Below are positions 55,451 to 63,779 of a DNA stretch of 64,000 bases, in pieces. Made by a program: the position numbers and the translations under genes. The notes under the pieces are model-generated. The model did no database searches and had not been told where the DNA came from. It saw only the letters and a program-made list of their open reading frames with translations. How positions within the stretch are numbered: position 1 is the first letter of the stretch; each line of letters begins with the position of its first letter. The stretch comes from Paenibacillus sp. cl123. GTDB lineage: Bacteria > Bacillota > Bacilli > Paenibacillales > NBRC-103111. The stretch spans positions 22,985 through 86,984 of the forward strand of contig NZ_FMYY01000026.1 in the NCBI RefSeq assembly GCF_900101595.1, written 5' to 3'.

Positions 55451-57598
55451 ATGATCAAAAAAAACCGCAGCTGGTGGAAAGATGATGCCATCCCTAATCT
55501 CATAGGACGAAAGCAAATAGATTGGTCCATATTTGAGTATGGAACACACATTCCTATGGATTTTCACGAGGATTTTGTCGCAGCGAATCAACATATCGAA
55601 GTTCCTTTGGGTCAAAGTCACAGGGTTTTTCTTATCGAGGAAGGAAATCGATTCGAGTGTAACTTAAGCCGGATTAACCAAAAAAAGCAGAAGAGAGAAG
55701 CTTTACAAATTAGGTATGACACGAACTCTGAGCTTAAGGAATACATGATTACGAGATTCAACACTACATACAATTACTTGTCTAATAAGCGCAGCCAGGC
55801 GGCAAGCACTAAAAATCCGATCACGGTTCCCGAGGAGTTCGCGGAGTACTTGGAGTTTTATGCAACAGACAAACCTTTTGTATATGAGGTGAGATTCATT
55901 ACGAACGATACGCCTATCCCCGAAGATCAAAGATCGATTTGGTGGGTATGCCAAGGGACATCTTATAATTCTCAGAAACAGGAAGGTATTCTATGGGCTC
56001 CACTAAAGGATAGCAGAGGAAAAACACCACATCATTGGGAAACAATGAAGGATGTTGAGGTTAACGACATTATCCTTCATTACTCTAATGGGGCTTTACG
56101 CGCAGTTAGTCAGGTTCAGGCAGCAGCGGTCGAGAGACCCAAGCCAGCGAGTTTGTCCGATCAACAGTGGGAGGAGACAGGACGTCTAGTTGTTACCGAG
56201 TACCATGACCTGAATCCGCCCATACCACTAGAAGCCATCTCTCAGGATTTACTTCAGCTTCATATTGCTAAGGGACCTATTAATAAAATAGGTGGTGTCA
56301 ATCAAGGATATCTGTTTCCATTTACATTGCAGGGATTAAGTATTGTCCAGAACAAATCGAAGGGAACTCCATGGCCGGAATTCACCTTGCTCTCCGAAGT
56401 GGAAGAGGTAGAAGAAGAAGTTGAACTCGTGACACTCAGCGATGAGGAGACGAAAGCGCATCTACAAGTTGTAAAAAGCTATATTCAACAGCAAGGATTC
56501 ACATATCCAGAACTTCTGATTGAAAACTTTTACCTATCCCTAAAAACGAAACCATTCGTAATCCTAGCCGGGATATCCGGTACTGGGAAAACGAAGCTCA
56601 TTCAAGAATTCGCGGAAGCGCTCGGAGCCACAGAAGCAAATGGGCAGTTCACGCTCATTCCCGTTAGGCCGGATTGGAATGATCCATCTGATTTAATCGG
56701 TTACAAGGATCTTAGTGGAACATTCCGCCGCGGGAAGTTAACTTATGTGTTAGAGATAGCATCTGCGTCGGAGAATCAACGGAAACCTTATTTTATTTGT
56801 TTGGATGAAATGAACCTTGCGAGGGTGGAGCATTACTTCAGCGATTTACTTAGCATTTTAGAGACTCAACGTTGGCAAGAAGGGCGTATAGTGACCGATA
56901 CGGTTGTGGCTGAAGATCAAGTAGGTCGCAACATTGGTATTCCTGAAAATGTTTTTTTTATTGGTACGGTAAACATGGACGAAACCACGCATCCGTTTAG
57001 TAAAAAGGTACTGGACCGAGCCAATACTATCGAATTTAACCATATCCAATTAGATAATTTCTCGGGCTTAGAAGAAGCGGCAATGTCTAACGAAGAGGAG
57101 CAAGAGTATCTATACCCAACGGCAAGGTTTTTGATCAGCAACTATTTACAGCTAAAGGACGCATACACGGAGTATAAAGGTATCATCCAAAGCACGGTAA
57201 GTCAGTTGGTAAAGATCAACACGATTCTAGAAAGCATCCATGCCCATGTAGGTTTCCGTGTCAGAGATTCAATCTGTTTCTACTTGATATACAACGCGCG
57301 GTTTTCTTTAATGACGACGGATGAAGCATTGGATTTGCAGATCATGCAAAAAATTCTCCCTCGCATACAAGGAAATAATTCAGAGGTTAAAAAGGTAATC
57401 ATTGAACTATTATTGTTTTCTCTTAACGGCTCCACTTCTAATAGCAAAGAATACGTGGATGGGGAAAGAGATATCGAACAGACGTGGGCGAAGCAAGTGA
57501 AGGAAAGTAGTGTGAAATACCCTCAAACGGCTAGGAAGCTCATTTTCATGCTACGGAGGCTGGATCATGACGGATTCACTTCATTCTGGGTCTCTTAA
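55451..57598 (+). CDS. EVE-McrB-type AAA+ restriction protein
   Basis: 715 residues from ATG 55451. An upstream TTG at 55403 is also in frame, and neither start has a strong ribosome site. Residues about 1-120 are a domain I cannot name. Residues about 160-300 match an EVE/PUA-like base reader (IWWVCQGTSYNS, GILWAP, HHW, VNDIILHYSNG). The AAA+ motor follows: Walker A GISGTGKT (374-381), RPDWNDPSDLIGY, Walker B FICLDEMNLA (449-458), sensor VNMDETT (about 508) and arginine finger LDRA (521). This is the McrB type that moves along DNA and drives a partner nuclease. The EVE-like reader implies recognition of modified bases. It overlaps the nuclease gene by 32 bases. Confidence 0.85.
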   Translation: MIKKNRSWWKDDAIPNLIGRKQIDWSIFEYGTHIPMDFHEDFVAANQHIEVPLGQSHRVFLIEEGNRFECNLSRINQKKQKREALQIRYDTNSELKEYMITRFNTTYNYLSNKRSQAASTKNPITVPEEFAEYLEFYATDKPFVYEVRFITNDTPIPEDQRSIWWVCQGTSYNSQKQEGILWAPLKDSRGKTPHHWETMKDVEVNDIILHYSNGALRAVSQVQAAAVERPKPASLSDQQWEETGRLVVTEYHDLNPPIPLEAISQDLLQLHIAKGPINKIGGVNQGYLFPFTLQGLSIVQNKSKGTPWPEFTLLSEVEEVEEEVELVTLSDEETKAHLQVVKSYIQQQGFTYPELLIENFYLSLKTKPFVILAGISGTGKTKLIQEFAEALGATEANGQFTLIPVRPDWNDPSDLIGYKDLSGTFRRGKLTYVLEIASASENQRKPYFICLDEMNLARVEHYFSDLLSILETQRWQEGRIVTDTVVAEDQVGRNIGIPENVFFIGTVNMDETTHPFSKKVLDRANTIEFNHIQLDNFSGLEEAAMSNEEEQEYLYPTARFLISNYLQLKDAYTEYKGIIQSTVSQLVKINTILESIHAHVGFRVRDSICFYLIYNARFSLMTTDEALDLQIMQKILPRIQGNNSEVKKVIIELLLFSLNGSTSNSKEYVDGERDIEQTWAKQVKESSVKYPQTARKLIFMLRRLDHDGFTSFWVS

Positions 57599-59978
57599 AA
57601 AGAGTGTTATCCTTCTGCACATTACTACGAATTTATTTGATCTTTATCTGGAAGGAAAGCCGTATCATCCAACGGTAGATTTGCTTCAGTTACATCGAAC
57701 GAAGGAGAGAGAATGGGAGCGGGCGGAGCTTCATGTGTCATCTCATTCTGATCAATTGCAGGTATTATCTATTTCTGTCTTTAATCCAAAAACAGATGAG
57801 CTAGAACCGTGGGAGAACCAAGAAGCTAGCTTTCCAATCTTCTATGAGACGCAAACTTATAGTTTATTAGTCGAGAAGAAAATGGATATCGATTTAACTT
57901 TTTACCATGAGAATTTTACAATGAGAGAAGCTGTAATGCCGAAGGGCAAGCATATTTTATCGGGGAATTTAAATTTTCAGAATGAGATCGGGTTTACAGA
58001 GCTTGAACTTCGTTTAAACAGTTCACCTCTGTTGAAGCTCAGGCTGGAAATTTTCCCGGTGAAAATGGATTACAAGAGAGATTACCATACCATTCTACAG
58101 GATGTTAATCAACAGCTTCATAACCTAACGTTTGATTTTCTGCGCAAAACATACCAATTAACCGGGCTCAAAGAGTCGAATCATCAGAGTCTGACGGAAT
58201 ATTTCACCATATTGCGCTACCTTTTTGACCAATTGATAAAAGCGGTACAACGGATCGAGAGCTCTCCGCACACGAAGATGCACCAAGATCAACGCCTTGT
58301 CCCTGCTGAGAGGGCAAAGAAGATCAATCACAAAACCGTGCAATACTTGAGCAGACATCCTCAGCTTCTGATCAAGGATCAAGTGAATGGATTGGTTCAG
58401 GTTAGAGGCGAAAGATACATACCTACTCATGTGCTGGACACGAGAAGAATCATTAATTATGACACGCAAGAAAACCGATTCGTTCGTTGGGTGTTTCTAC
58501 GCGTTGAGCGGAAGTTGAAAGACTTGTGGAACATGCTTAAGGATCAAAAGAGAGATGATCCTATGCTGTCAGAGCTGATGACACGGATGCAGAGGGAAGT
58601 GCGACGAGTACTTCAGTTTGATTTTTTACAAGTGGGGTCCATGGAGCGATTTTCGAGTTCTCTTGTCATGCAGCTGACCCCGGGGTACCGCGAAGTATAC
58701 AAGACATACCTAATGTTGCTCAAAGGCCTTGCTATTCAGGATGATTTATTCCGTTTGTCATTGAAGGACTTAGCCACTTTGTACGAATATTGGTGTTTTC
58801 TTAAGATTCATCAGTTGCTCAGTAAGAAGTATGAGTTAGTAAGGCAGGACATTATCAAGTTAGATTATAGCGGTGTGTTCGTTAAATTAAAGAAATCCGC
58901 CGCGTCAACAGTCACCTACCGAAACCCGAATAATGGGGAAGTTTTTAAGTTATATTACAACCAAACATTACGGGGACCGACACTTACGCAAAAACCAGAT
59001 AATGTCCTTACCCTAAAGAAAGTGGAGACTTCTACGGAGTATAAATATGTTTTCGATGCGAAGTACAGATTGAACCCTGCGGAACCAGGGACTTCTTATT
59101 ATACGACGTACGATGGACTACCAGGCCCGGAGGAGGGCGATATCAACACCATGCATCGCTACCGAGACGCCATCGTTCATGCGGAGAAAGACTCAGAGCA
59201 GTTCGAGCGGACGATGTTTGGGGCGTATGTGTTGTTTCCTTATCCGGATGAGGAAAGGTATAGGGAGCATCGCTTCTACAAAAGTATTAAAGCCGTTAAT
59301 GTTGGAGCTTTTCCGTTTTTGCCGGGATCTACAAAGTTGTTGGAGGAATTTCTGGATGAGATCATACTGGACAGTCCGGAAAATGCATATGAGCGCGCAG
59401 TCCGACCAAAAGGGTCGAAAGAGTATTACGATAACAAGTACAGTGGCAAAAACGTACTGATTGGCTGCATGAGCCGAGAGGAGCAGTTAGAGATTGCGCT
59501 GCGGGATAACTTCTACCACACACCATTGGAGAATATAACGCATCACAAGTTGCTAACGCAGTTGGAGTATGTAGCGCTGTATCAATCGAAGAAGTTTTTT
59601 GGCAAGACCAATGAAATCGTCGGGGTGAAGTACTACGGGAAAATAAAGGACTGGAAGATTGTAAAGCGCGGCGAAATCACGGTGATCCCTTCTAAGCATA
59701 ATCCTCCAGATATGCTTTATGTTGTGTTTGAAATCGAGGAATGGAACCCTAGGGAACAAGTCATCCTCCCGGGAGGTCACGGGGTTCGGAGTATAGCTTT
59801 TACTTCAAAGTATATATTCGATCGGGCAATGGAAGTGGCCGAGTTGAAGCTAGAGAATGAAGAGGAACTGCTTCTGTGGCGTGAAGCGCGTCGAAGAGGT
59901 CGCGTGGAAGTGAAGTTGGATCATGAGCATATTGACTTTGCGCGGAAGGTTATGAGTGTGGGGGTGAAGGGGGGATAA
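57567..59978 (+). CDS. DUF2357 / PD-(D/E)XK nuclease (McrC-like partner)
   Basis: 803 residues; GGAGG lies 7 bases before ATG 57567, inside the end of the mcrB-like gene. The N-terminal 270 residues fit the beta-rich DUF2357 region. The middle is helical. The nuclease core has D478 (QKPDNVLTL) and D497-A-K499 (YVFDAKYRL), followed by DINTMHRYRDAIVH, a family mark of McrC-like PD-(D/E)XK enzymes. The last 200 residues (GVKYYGKIKDWKIV...) form an extra beta-rich domain. By analogy with McrBC, the AAA+ partner would translocate and this subunit cut. A strong terminator follows 10 bases after the stop. Confidence 0.83.
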   Translation: MTDSLHSGSLKKSVILLHITTNLFDLYLEGKPYHPTVDLLQLHRTKEREWERAELHVSSHSDQLQVLSISVFNPKTDELEPWENQEASFPIFYETQTYSLLVEKKMDIDLTFYHENFTMREAVMPKGKHILSGNLNFQNEIGFTELELRLNSSPLLKLRLEIFPVKMDYKRDYHTILQDVNQQLHNLTFDFLRKTYQLTGLKESNHQSLTEYFTILRYLFDQLIKAVQRIESSPHTKMHQDQRLVPAERAKKINHKTVQYLSRHPQLLIKDQVNGLVQVRGERYIPTHVLDTRRIINYDTQENRFVRWVFLRVERKLKDLWNMLKDQKRDDPMLSELMTRMQREVRRVLQFDFLQVGSMERFSSSLVMQLTPGYREVYKTYLMLLKGLAIQDDLFRLSLKDLATLYEYWCFLKIHQLLSKKYELVRQDIIKLDYSGVFVKLKKSAASTVTYRNPNNGEVFKLYYNQTLRGPTLTQKPDNVLTLKKVETSTEYKYVFDAKYRLNPAEPGTSYYTTYDGLPGPEEGDINTMHRYRDAIVHAEKDSEQFERTMFGAYVLFPYPDEERYREHRFYKSIKAVNVGAFPFLPGSTKLLEEFLDEIILDSPENAYERAVRPKGSKEYYDNKYSGKNVLIGCMSREEQLEIALRDNFYHTPLENITHHKLLTQLEYVALYQSKKFFGKTNEIVGVKYYGKIKDWKIVKRGEITVIPSKHNPPDMLYVVFEIEEWNPREQVILPGGHGVRSIAFTSKYIFDRAMEVAELKLENEEELLLWREARRRGRVEVKLDHEHIDFARKVMSVGVKGG

Positions 59979-59987
59979 GCTTCCCAT

Positions 59988-60029
59988 AAAAAAGCGTTGG
60001 AACAATGGAGCATTGTTCCACGCTTTTTT
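59988..60029 (+). terminator. Strong terminator after the McrBC-like operon
   Basis: AAAAAAGCG.TGGAACAATG pairs with CATTGTTCCACGCTTTTTT around a GAG loop. A-tract and T-tract flank it, so it can work in both directions. Confidence 0.92.
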
Positions 60030-60237
60030 ATGTTAGCATGCTTAAATAAATCCATAAAAGTCAATTTACTTGTAATCCGGAGGGAGCAAAATCCGTTTAA
60101 CGTTAGTTTCCTTATTTCCCGTTGATTTATATATTCTCTTAAGTTCGATTAGAAGGATACTCTATTTTGGAAGCATTATTTTATTACAGTCTTCCGTTAT
60201 GAAGGCAAGGACTAATGTAAGGAGTAAATAAATCGGG

Positions 60238-60274
60238 GAAACAAGGGATGCGAGCAATTCGCATCACCTGTTTC
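60238..60274 (-). terminator. Probable terminator of the XRE gene
   Basis: GAAACA.GG.ATGCGA pairs with TCGCAT..CCTGTTTC with small bulges. It lies just beyond the stop of the minus-strand regulator gene. Confidence 0.55.
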
Positions 60275-60300
60275 TCACTTCAGGATTAGTGCCATTAGCT

Positions 60301-60567
60301 TCACCCACTCTGCCCCTGCTCTCGCATCTTCTCATATTCACCCTCAACCAGCTTGAAGAAGTCGGACGGTTTGATCTTCAATCCCTTGCAAAGGTCGAAT
60401 ATTTTCGTGACGGAAGGCTCGTTCCTGCCTACCTCGATCATTGAGATATAGGAGCGGTCCACGTCGCATTCATGCGCCAGATCTTCTTGACTTAAGCCTT
60501 GCTTGATGCGTATCGCTTTAACGGTTTTTCCGATAATTTGCTTGATGATAATGGGTTGTTCGCTCAA
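60301..60567 (-). CDS. Small XRE-family regulator (restriction-controller-like)
   Basis: 88 residues, a Cro/CI helix-turn-helix with a short tail: KAIRIKQGLSQEDLAHECDV, then the recognition helix DRSYISMIEVGRNEPSVTK. Size and sequence resemble controller (C) proteins of restriction systems and small phage-type repressors. AAAGGAG lies before ATG 60567. It is convergent with the McrBC-like operon, so any control over it would act at the divergent promoter region some kilobases away. That link is only suggested by position. Confidence 0.8.
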   Translation of the reverse strand: MSEQPIIIKQIIGKTVKAIRIKQGLSQEDLAHECDVDRSYISMIEVGRNEPSVTKIFDLCKGLKIKPSDFFKLVEGEYEKMREQGQSG

Positions 60568-60771
60568 GGGAGATTTCTCCTTTTAAGTCCATTATCATTC
60601 TGTTATACTAATCAAAAACAGATAAAATATTCAACAAAAAGTAAAATAATAACAAAACATGATTTGTAATAGTGGTTTGTTTTATGAAATTAACATTTAA
60701 CCCGGTAAAGCGTGTAATTGTTACAGGAGTTTAAAGCACATTTCCAAAAAGAAACCAATCGGAGGTCAAGC

Positions 60772-61035
60772 ATGCACGAACCAACCTCAAATCAACTCAT
60801 CGTTAGAGTAACCGCAGACATACATGAAGCCACCCACTGGATGCCCGTGAAGGATGAGCGGTGGACGGAAGACGGAGGAGCATGGAGCGGTGTTACCCCG
60901 GATAAGCACTATCGTTTGTTTTACGATAAGTACGACAAGGAGTATGTGATTGTGAATGATCGGGGCCAATTGTCGATGATTTATCTGGCTCATCGTGGCT
61001 GCTATTTGGTTTATGAGGCAGAAGCTGCGAGATAG
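60772..61035 (+). CDS. Small hypothetical protein
   Basis: 87 residues from ATG 60772, with GGAGG 7 bases upstream. The sequence is mixed alpha/beta with several Trp and Tyr residues (HWMPVKDERW, HYRLFYDKYDKEYVIVNDRG). It has no signal peptide, membrane helix or known motif. I do not recognise it. It lies in the AT-rich accessory region and is followed 28 bases later by another small gene. Confidence 0.6.
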   Translation: MHEPTSNQLIVRVTADIHEATHWMPVKDERWTEDGGAWSGVTPDKHYRLFYDKYDKEYVIVNDRGQLSMIYLAHRGCYLVYEAEAAR

Positions 61036-61063
61036 GGGAGAGACGATATTCAGGGGGATTGGG

Positions 61064-61306
61064 ATGCGCAGTTATGACGCTGATGTGAGTGAGGTTGTTT
61101 TTGAGCAGATCGATGCACAAGAAGATATTGCAAAGCTGCGGAGTCGGGAGCAGGAGATATTTGCAAGCTTGAAGAGCAGCCTAAGTATCGAGAGCCGGGA
61201 TCGTTTTCTGGCCTGGGAAGAGGAGTACTGGAAGCTTCATGTGCTTGAATTGAAACGGATGTATGAGCTTGGATACAGAGATGGACACCATTCTGCGATA
61301 AAATGA
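61064..61306 (+). CDS. Small helical hypothetical protein
   Basis: 80 residues from ATG 61064 (AGGGGGA about 7 bases upstream; the same frame is open earlier inside the previous gene). It is predicted as helical and acidic, with a heptad-like stretch (DIAKLRSREQEIFASLKSSL) that could form a coiled coil. It ends LGYRDGHHSAIK. The family is not recognised. It probably shares a transcript with the preceding small gene. Confidence 0.55.
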   Translation: MRSYDADVSEVVFEQIDAQEDIAKLRSREQEIFASLKSSLSIESRDRFLAWEEEYWKLHVLELKRMYELGYRDGHHSAIK

Positions 61307-61377
61307 ACCACAATACCGAACTCTTCTATTCCTGTTGTTGTGTTACAACAATAGGTAACTAACATGAAAAGGATGAG

Positions 61378-61716
61378 ATGCCCGTGTCGGTTTATAATAA
61401 GCTTGTTCGTGATCGGATTCCCCAGGTGATTCAAGCGAAGGGTAAGGAATGTCGCACGCGTATATTGGATGAAGAAGAGTATAACCAAGAACTGGTCATG
61501 AAGCTTAAAGAAGAGTCAGAGGAATACTTTTCCGCTCAAAGTCCAGAGGAATCCCTAGAAGAGCTTGCGGATATGCTATAGGTTATTCGGGCGTTGGCTG
61601 GCGTACATGGTTCGACGTGGGAGCAGCTTGAAGTTTTAAGAGAGAAGAAGGCGGAGACGCGTGGCGGTTTTCAGGATCGGGTGTATTTAATCGATGTCGT
61701 CGATTTTAAAAGTTAG
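61378..61716 (+). pseudogene. MazG-fold pyrophosphohydrolase gene split by an amber codon
   Basis: From ATG 61378 the frame reads VYNKLVRDRIPQVIQ...ESLEELADML and stops at TAG 61579-61581. The same frame continues without further stops as VIRALAGVHGSTWEQLEVLR...GGFQDRVYLIDVVDF to TAG 61714. Family members (house-cleaning phosphoribosyl-ATP pyrophosphohydrolase-like proteins, about 110 residues) read EELADMLEVI here, so a GAG to TAG change explains it. The second metal-binding motif is interrupted right at the stop, so a truncated product would be inactive unless the codon is read through. Confidence 0.82.
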
Positions 61717-62021
61717 GTGGCTTGAGTCTAATGCTTCTTTACCACAACGGGTCGAAACTCGCCCAAACGATAACGAGGAATGTCGATCTCAGGCCAGAGT
61801 TGTTGATTTAGCGGGGTTTTTGAATCGAAGAATCGGCATCCTTTGTAAAATAAGTTTTAGACTGAAGCGTTAATATAAAGCAGCGGCATCCAAGGACAAG
61901 AAACTAAGGTCCTAGACTGCCGCTGTTGTCATTCATCTATCGTTCTCCCAAAGTGGGATGTTATCATGCGTTCGTACATGGCTGCAGCGTCCACCAGAAC
62001 GCCCGGCGACCAGGCCATCCA
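61717..62021. other. 305-base region with one hairpin
   Basis: Only the inverted repeat at 61881-61925 stands out. No gene is supported on either strand. Confidence 0.5.
61881..61925 (-). terminator. Probable terminator downstream of the AhpD-like gene
   Basis: CAGCGGCA (61881-61888) pairs with TGCCGCTG (61918-61925), with inner GGAC/GTCC. On the minus strand it is followed by CTTTATATTAA, a moderate T-rich tail. Confidence 0.6.
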
Positions 62022-62462
62022 TTATGCTGGAGGGGTCATGCCCGTCGTGATCGCGATGCGGTTCCAGGCGTTGATCGTGATGATGGTCATTAGCAGCTCG
62101 CTGATTTCCTGCTCGCTGAAGTGGCGGGCCGCTTCTTCGTACACGTCGTCGGGAACGTGATGGGAGGCGACCAGGGTCACGGCTTCCGTCAATGCCAACG
62201 CCGCGCGCTCTTTCGGGGTGAAGTAGGGCGTGTCGCGCCAAGCGTTAATCGTGTAGATGCGAACGTCTGTTTCGTCCAGCTTGCGGGCGTTGGTTGCGTG
62301 AATATGGAGACAGAAGGCACAGCTGTTGAGTTGCGAAGCGCGAATTTTGACGAGCTCCTTTAGTTTTTTGTCGAGACTTGCGCCGTCCAGAAATTTTTCG
62401 AGTCCGACCATCGCCGCGAAAGCCGCAGGGTTAACCTCTCTCAACAACATTCTTGGTTCCAT
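62022..62462 (-). CDS. AhpD-like carboxymuconolactone decarboxylase family protein
   Basis: 146 residues from ATG 62462 (AAGGAG 9 bases upstream; a TTG two codons earlier is too close to it). The active-site motif is NSCAFCLHIHATNARK near 48-63, the CxxC and His arrangement of AhpD-like alkylhydroperoxidases. The C-terminal TIITINAWNRIAI is also typical. It would reduce peroxides or related substrates using its dithiol. Such genes are the classic neighbours and targets of ECF41 sigma factors. The sigma gene lies directly upstream, with an ECF41-type promoter in its last codons. Confidence 0.9.
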   Translation of the reverse strand: MEPRMLLREVNPAAFAAMVGLEKFLDGASLDKKLKELVKIRASQLNSCAFCLHIHATNARKLDETDVRIYTINAWRDTPYFTPKERAALALTEAVTLVASHHVPDDVYEEAARHFSEQEISELLMTIITINAWNRIAITTGMTPPA

Positions 62463-62516
62463 TGCCAATCACTCCTTAGATAGTAGTACCGACCTGCTTG
62501 CATCGGCTTTCGCTAT

Positions 62517-63476
62517 CTAAGACAAAGCAGCGAATCGGTCTGTGACACCTGCGAGCTTGTCAGGGTTCATAATAATAAAAATGCGCGAAATCCGCTTTTC
62601 CGCGTCCCAACCGAACACCATGATCCTGGCTGGCTGGCCGTTCTGGGTAACGATCAAGCCGGGTTGGCCGCTCACGTCGACCGGCAAGAACGAATCGCCC
62701 ATCGTGCCTTTGCGCGCGTTACCCATAAAGAATGCTGCGATGCGCTCGCTGCCCTCGATCGGATTGATCGCCGCGCGGGCTTTGCCGCCGCCATCGGTTA
62801 CGAGTACGGCGTCATGCGCCAGCATGTCCACGAGCGCGGACGAATTTCCGGTCTCGGCCGCCTGCATGAACGCCTTGGCAAAAGCGTATGCTTGTTCTTC
62901 GTTGAGCCGCATGGGATCGATCACTTCCGCACCGCCGCCTTCTACCGCCGAGCCTTGCAGCTTTTCTTTGGCCCGGCTGAAAATTTTGCGGCAATTCGCT
63001 TCGGACTTCTGCACGATGTCCGCGATTTCCCCATAGTCGAAGTCGAGCGTCTCGCGAAGCAGGAAGACGGCGCGCTCGACGGCGGTCAGCCTTTCTAGCA
63101 TAACGAGCATCACGTACGTGATGTTCTCTTGCCGCTCGATGTAATCGGCGGGATTCCCGCTCTTGCCGGTCGCGGATCCGAGCGCGCCGGACGCGCAGCC
63201 GACCCCGTCAACGGCAATGGCAGGCTCCGGGAGCCACTGTCCGACGTAGAGTTCGCGGCGTTTGCGCGCGGATTGCTTCAGGTTCAAGCTTCTATTGGTG
63301 ACCATTCGAACCAAATAAGCTTTTTCGTGCTTGATGCTGGCGTGATCCGCAGTTATCGCGTAATCGGCCAGCGCATCCTGCACGATGTCTTCCGCTTCGC
63401 TTAAGGAACCGAGCATCCGGTAGGCGAGCGTCATCAGCAGAGGACGGTACGAGTCGACAGTCGACATATCCGACAT
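62517..63476 (-). CDS. ECF41/SigJ-type RNA polymerase sigma factor
   Basis: 319 residues from ATG 63476, with GGAG 9 bases upstream. Sigma region 2 covers about 5-75 (YRPLLMTLAYRMLGSLSEAEDIVQD) and region 4 about 125-180 (LTAVERAVFLLRETLDFDYGEIADIV). The last 120 residues form a SnoaL-like extension (FAKAFMQAAETGNSSALVDM...DGGGKARA), which marks the ECF41 group. In that group the extension, rather than a separate anti-sigma factor, modulates activity. No anti-sigma gene is present here, and the AhpD-like target follows directly, as expected. Confidence 0.9.
   Translation of the reverse strand: MSDMSTVDSYRPLLMTLAYRMLGSLSEAEDIVQDALADYAITADHASIKHEKAYLVRMVTNRSLNLKQSARKRRELYVGQWLPEPAIAVDGVGCASGALGSATGKSGNPADYIERQENITYVMLVMLERLTAVERAVFLLRETLDFDYGEIADIVQKSEANCRKIFSRAKEKLQGSAVEGGGAEVIDPMRLNEEQAYAFAKAFMQAAETGNSSALVDMLAHDAVLVTDGGGKARAAINPIEGSERIAAFFMGNARKGTMGDSFLPVDVSGQPGLIVTQNGQPARIMVFGWDAEKRISRIFIIMNPDKLAGVTDRFAALS
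62521..62547 (-). promoter_or_regulatory. ECF41-like promoter for the AhpD-like gene
   Basis: On the minus strand, TGTCACA (62547-62541), then 16 bases, then TGTC (62524-62521). The described ECF41 promoters have TGTCACA and CGTC at about this spacing. The site is inside the 3' end of the sigma gene, about 60 bases before the AhpD-like start. Confidence 0.7.
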
Positions 63477-63620
63477 CCCTTTCAACTCCTTATCTCAACT
63501 TAATCTATTAAATTCTTCGAGTGATAGGTTTATAGAGCGCCCCTAATGGACCCAATGTGTCATGTTCCGTTATTATACTGCTTCTTTCCTTTATTCCGCA
63601 AAACCTTATTGTCGCATCTA

Positions 63621-63647
63621 TGTCACAAATGCAAAAGCAGATTTGTC
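63621..63647 (+). promoter_or_regulatory. Second ECF41-like promoter, facing the insertion sequence
   Basis: TGTCACA (63621-63627), 16 bases, TGTC (63644-63647): the same boxes and spacing as the site before the AhpD-like gene, but reading rightwards. No sigma-dependent target follows within the window; the next gene is a transposase. Confidence 0.55.
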
Positions 63648-63698
63648 TTAAATAAAAATAGATAAAGGAGCCATTCCTGTAATGAAGTAATTTGAGCT

Positions 63699-63727
63699 TT
63701 GAACGAAAAAAGCACCTCTTGTATACT
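63699..63727 (+). promoter_or_regulatory. SigA-type promoter before the transposase
   Basis: TTGAAC (63699-63704) and TATACT (63722-63727) with exactly 17 bases between, 53 bases before the transposase start. Confidence 0.7.
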
Positions 63728-63779
63728 GGGAAACGTTCCGTCCAAAGAACAAATCCCACATACGAAAGAGGCACTCAAC

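Larger units (their letters stand above)
59979..60300. other. 322-base region between convergent units
   Basis: Contains terminators on both sides (59988-60029 and 60238-60274). The AT-rich middle shows no gene. Confidence 0.55.
63477..63779. other. 303-base divergent region between the sigma gene and the transposase
   Basis: AT-rich. It holds an ECF41-like site on the plus strand (63621-63647) and a consensus promoter for the transposase (63699-63727). The left boundary of the insertion sequence lies somewhere here but cannot be fixed by eye. Confidence 0.55.

Noticed and set aside
61331..61355. Inverted repeat CCTGTTGTTG / CAACAATAGG before the split MazG-like gene
   Set aside because: A weak, AT-rich 10-base stem without a T-run; it could be a leader hairpin, but nothing supports a specific role.
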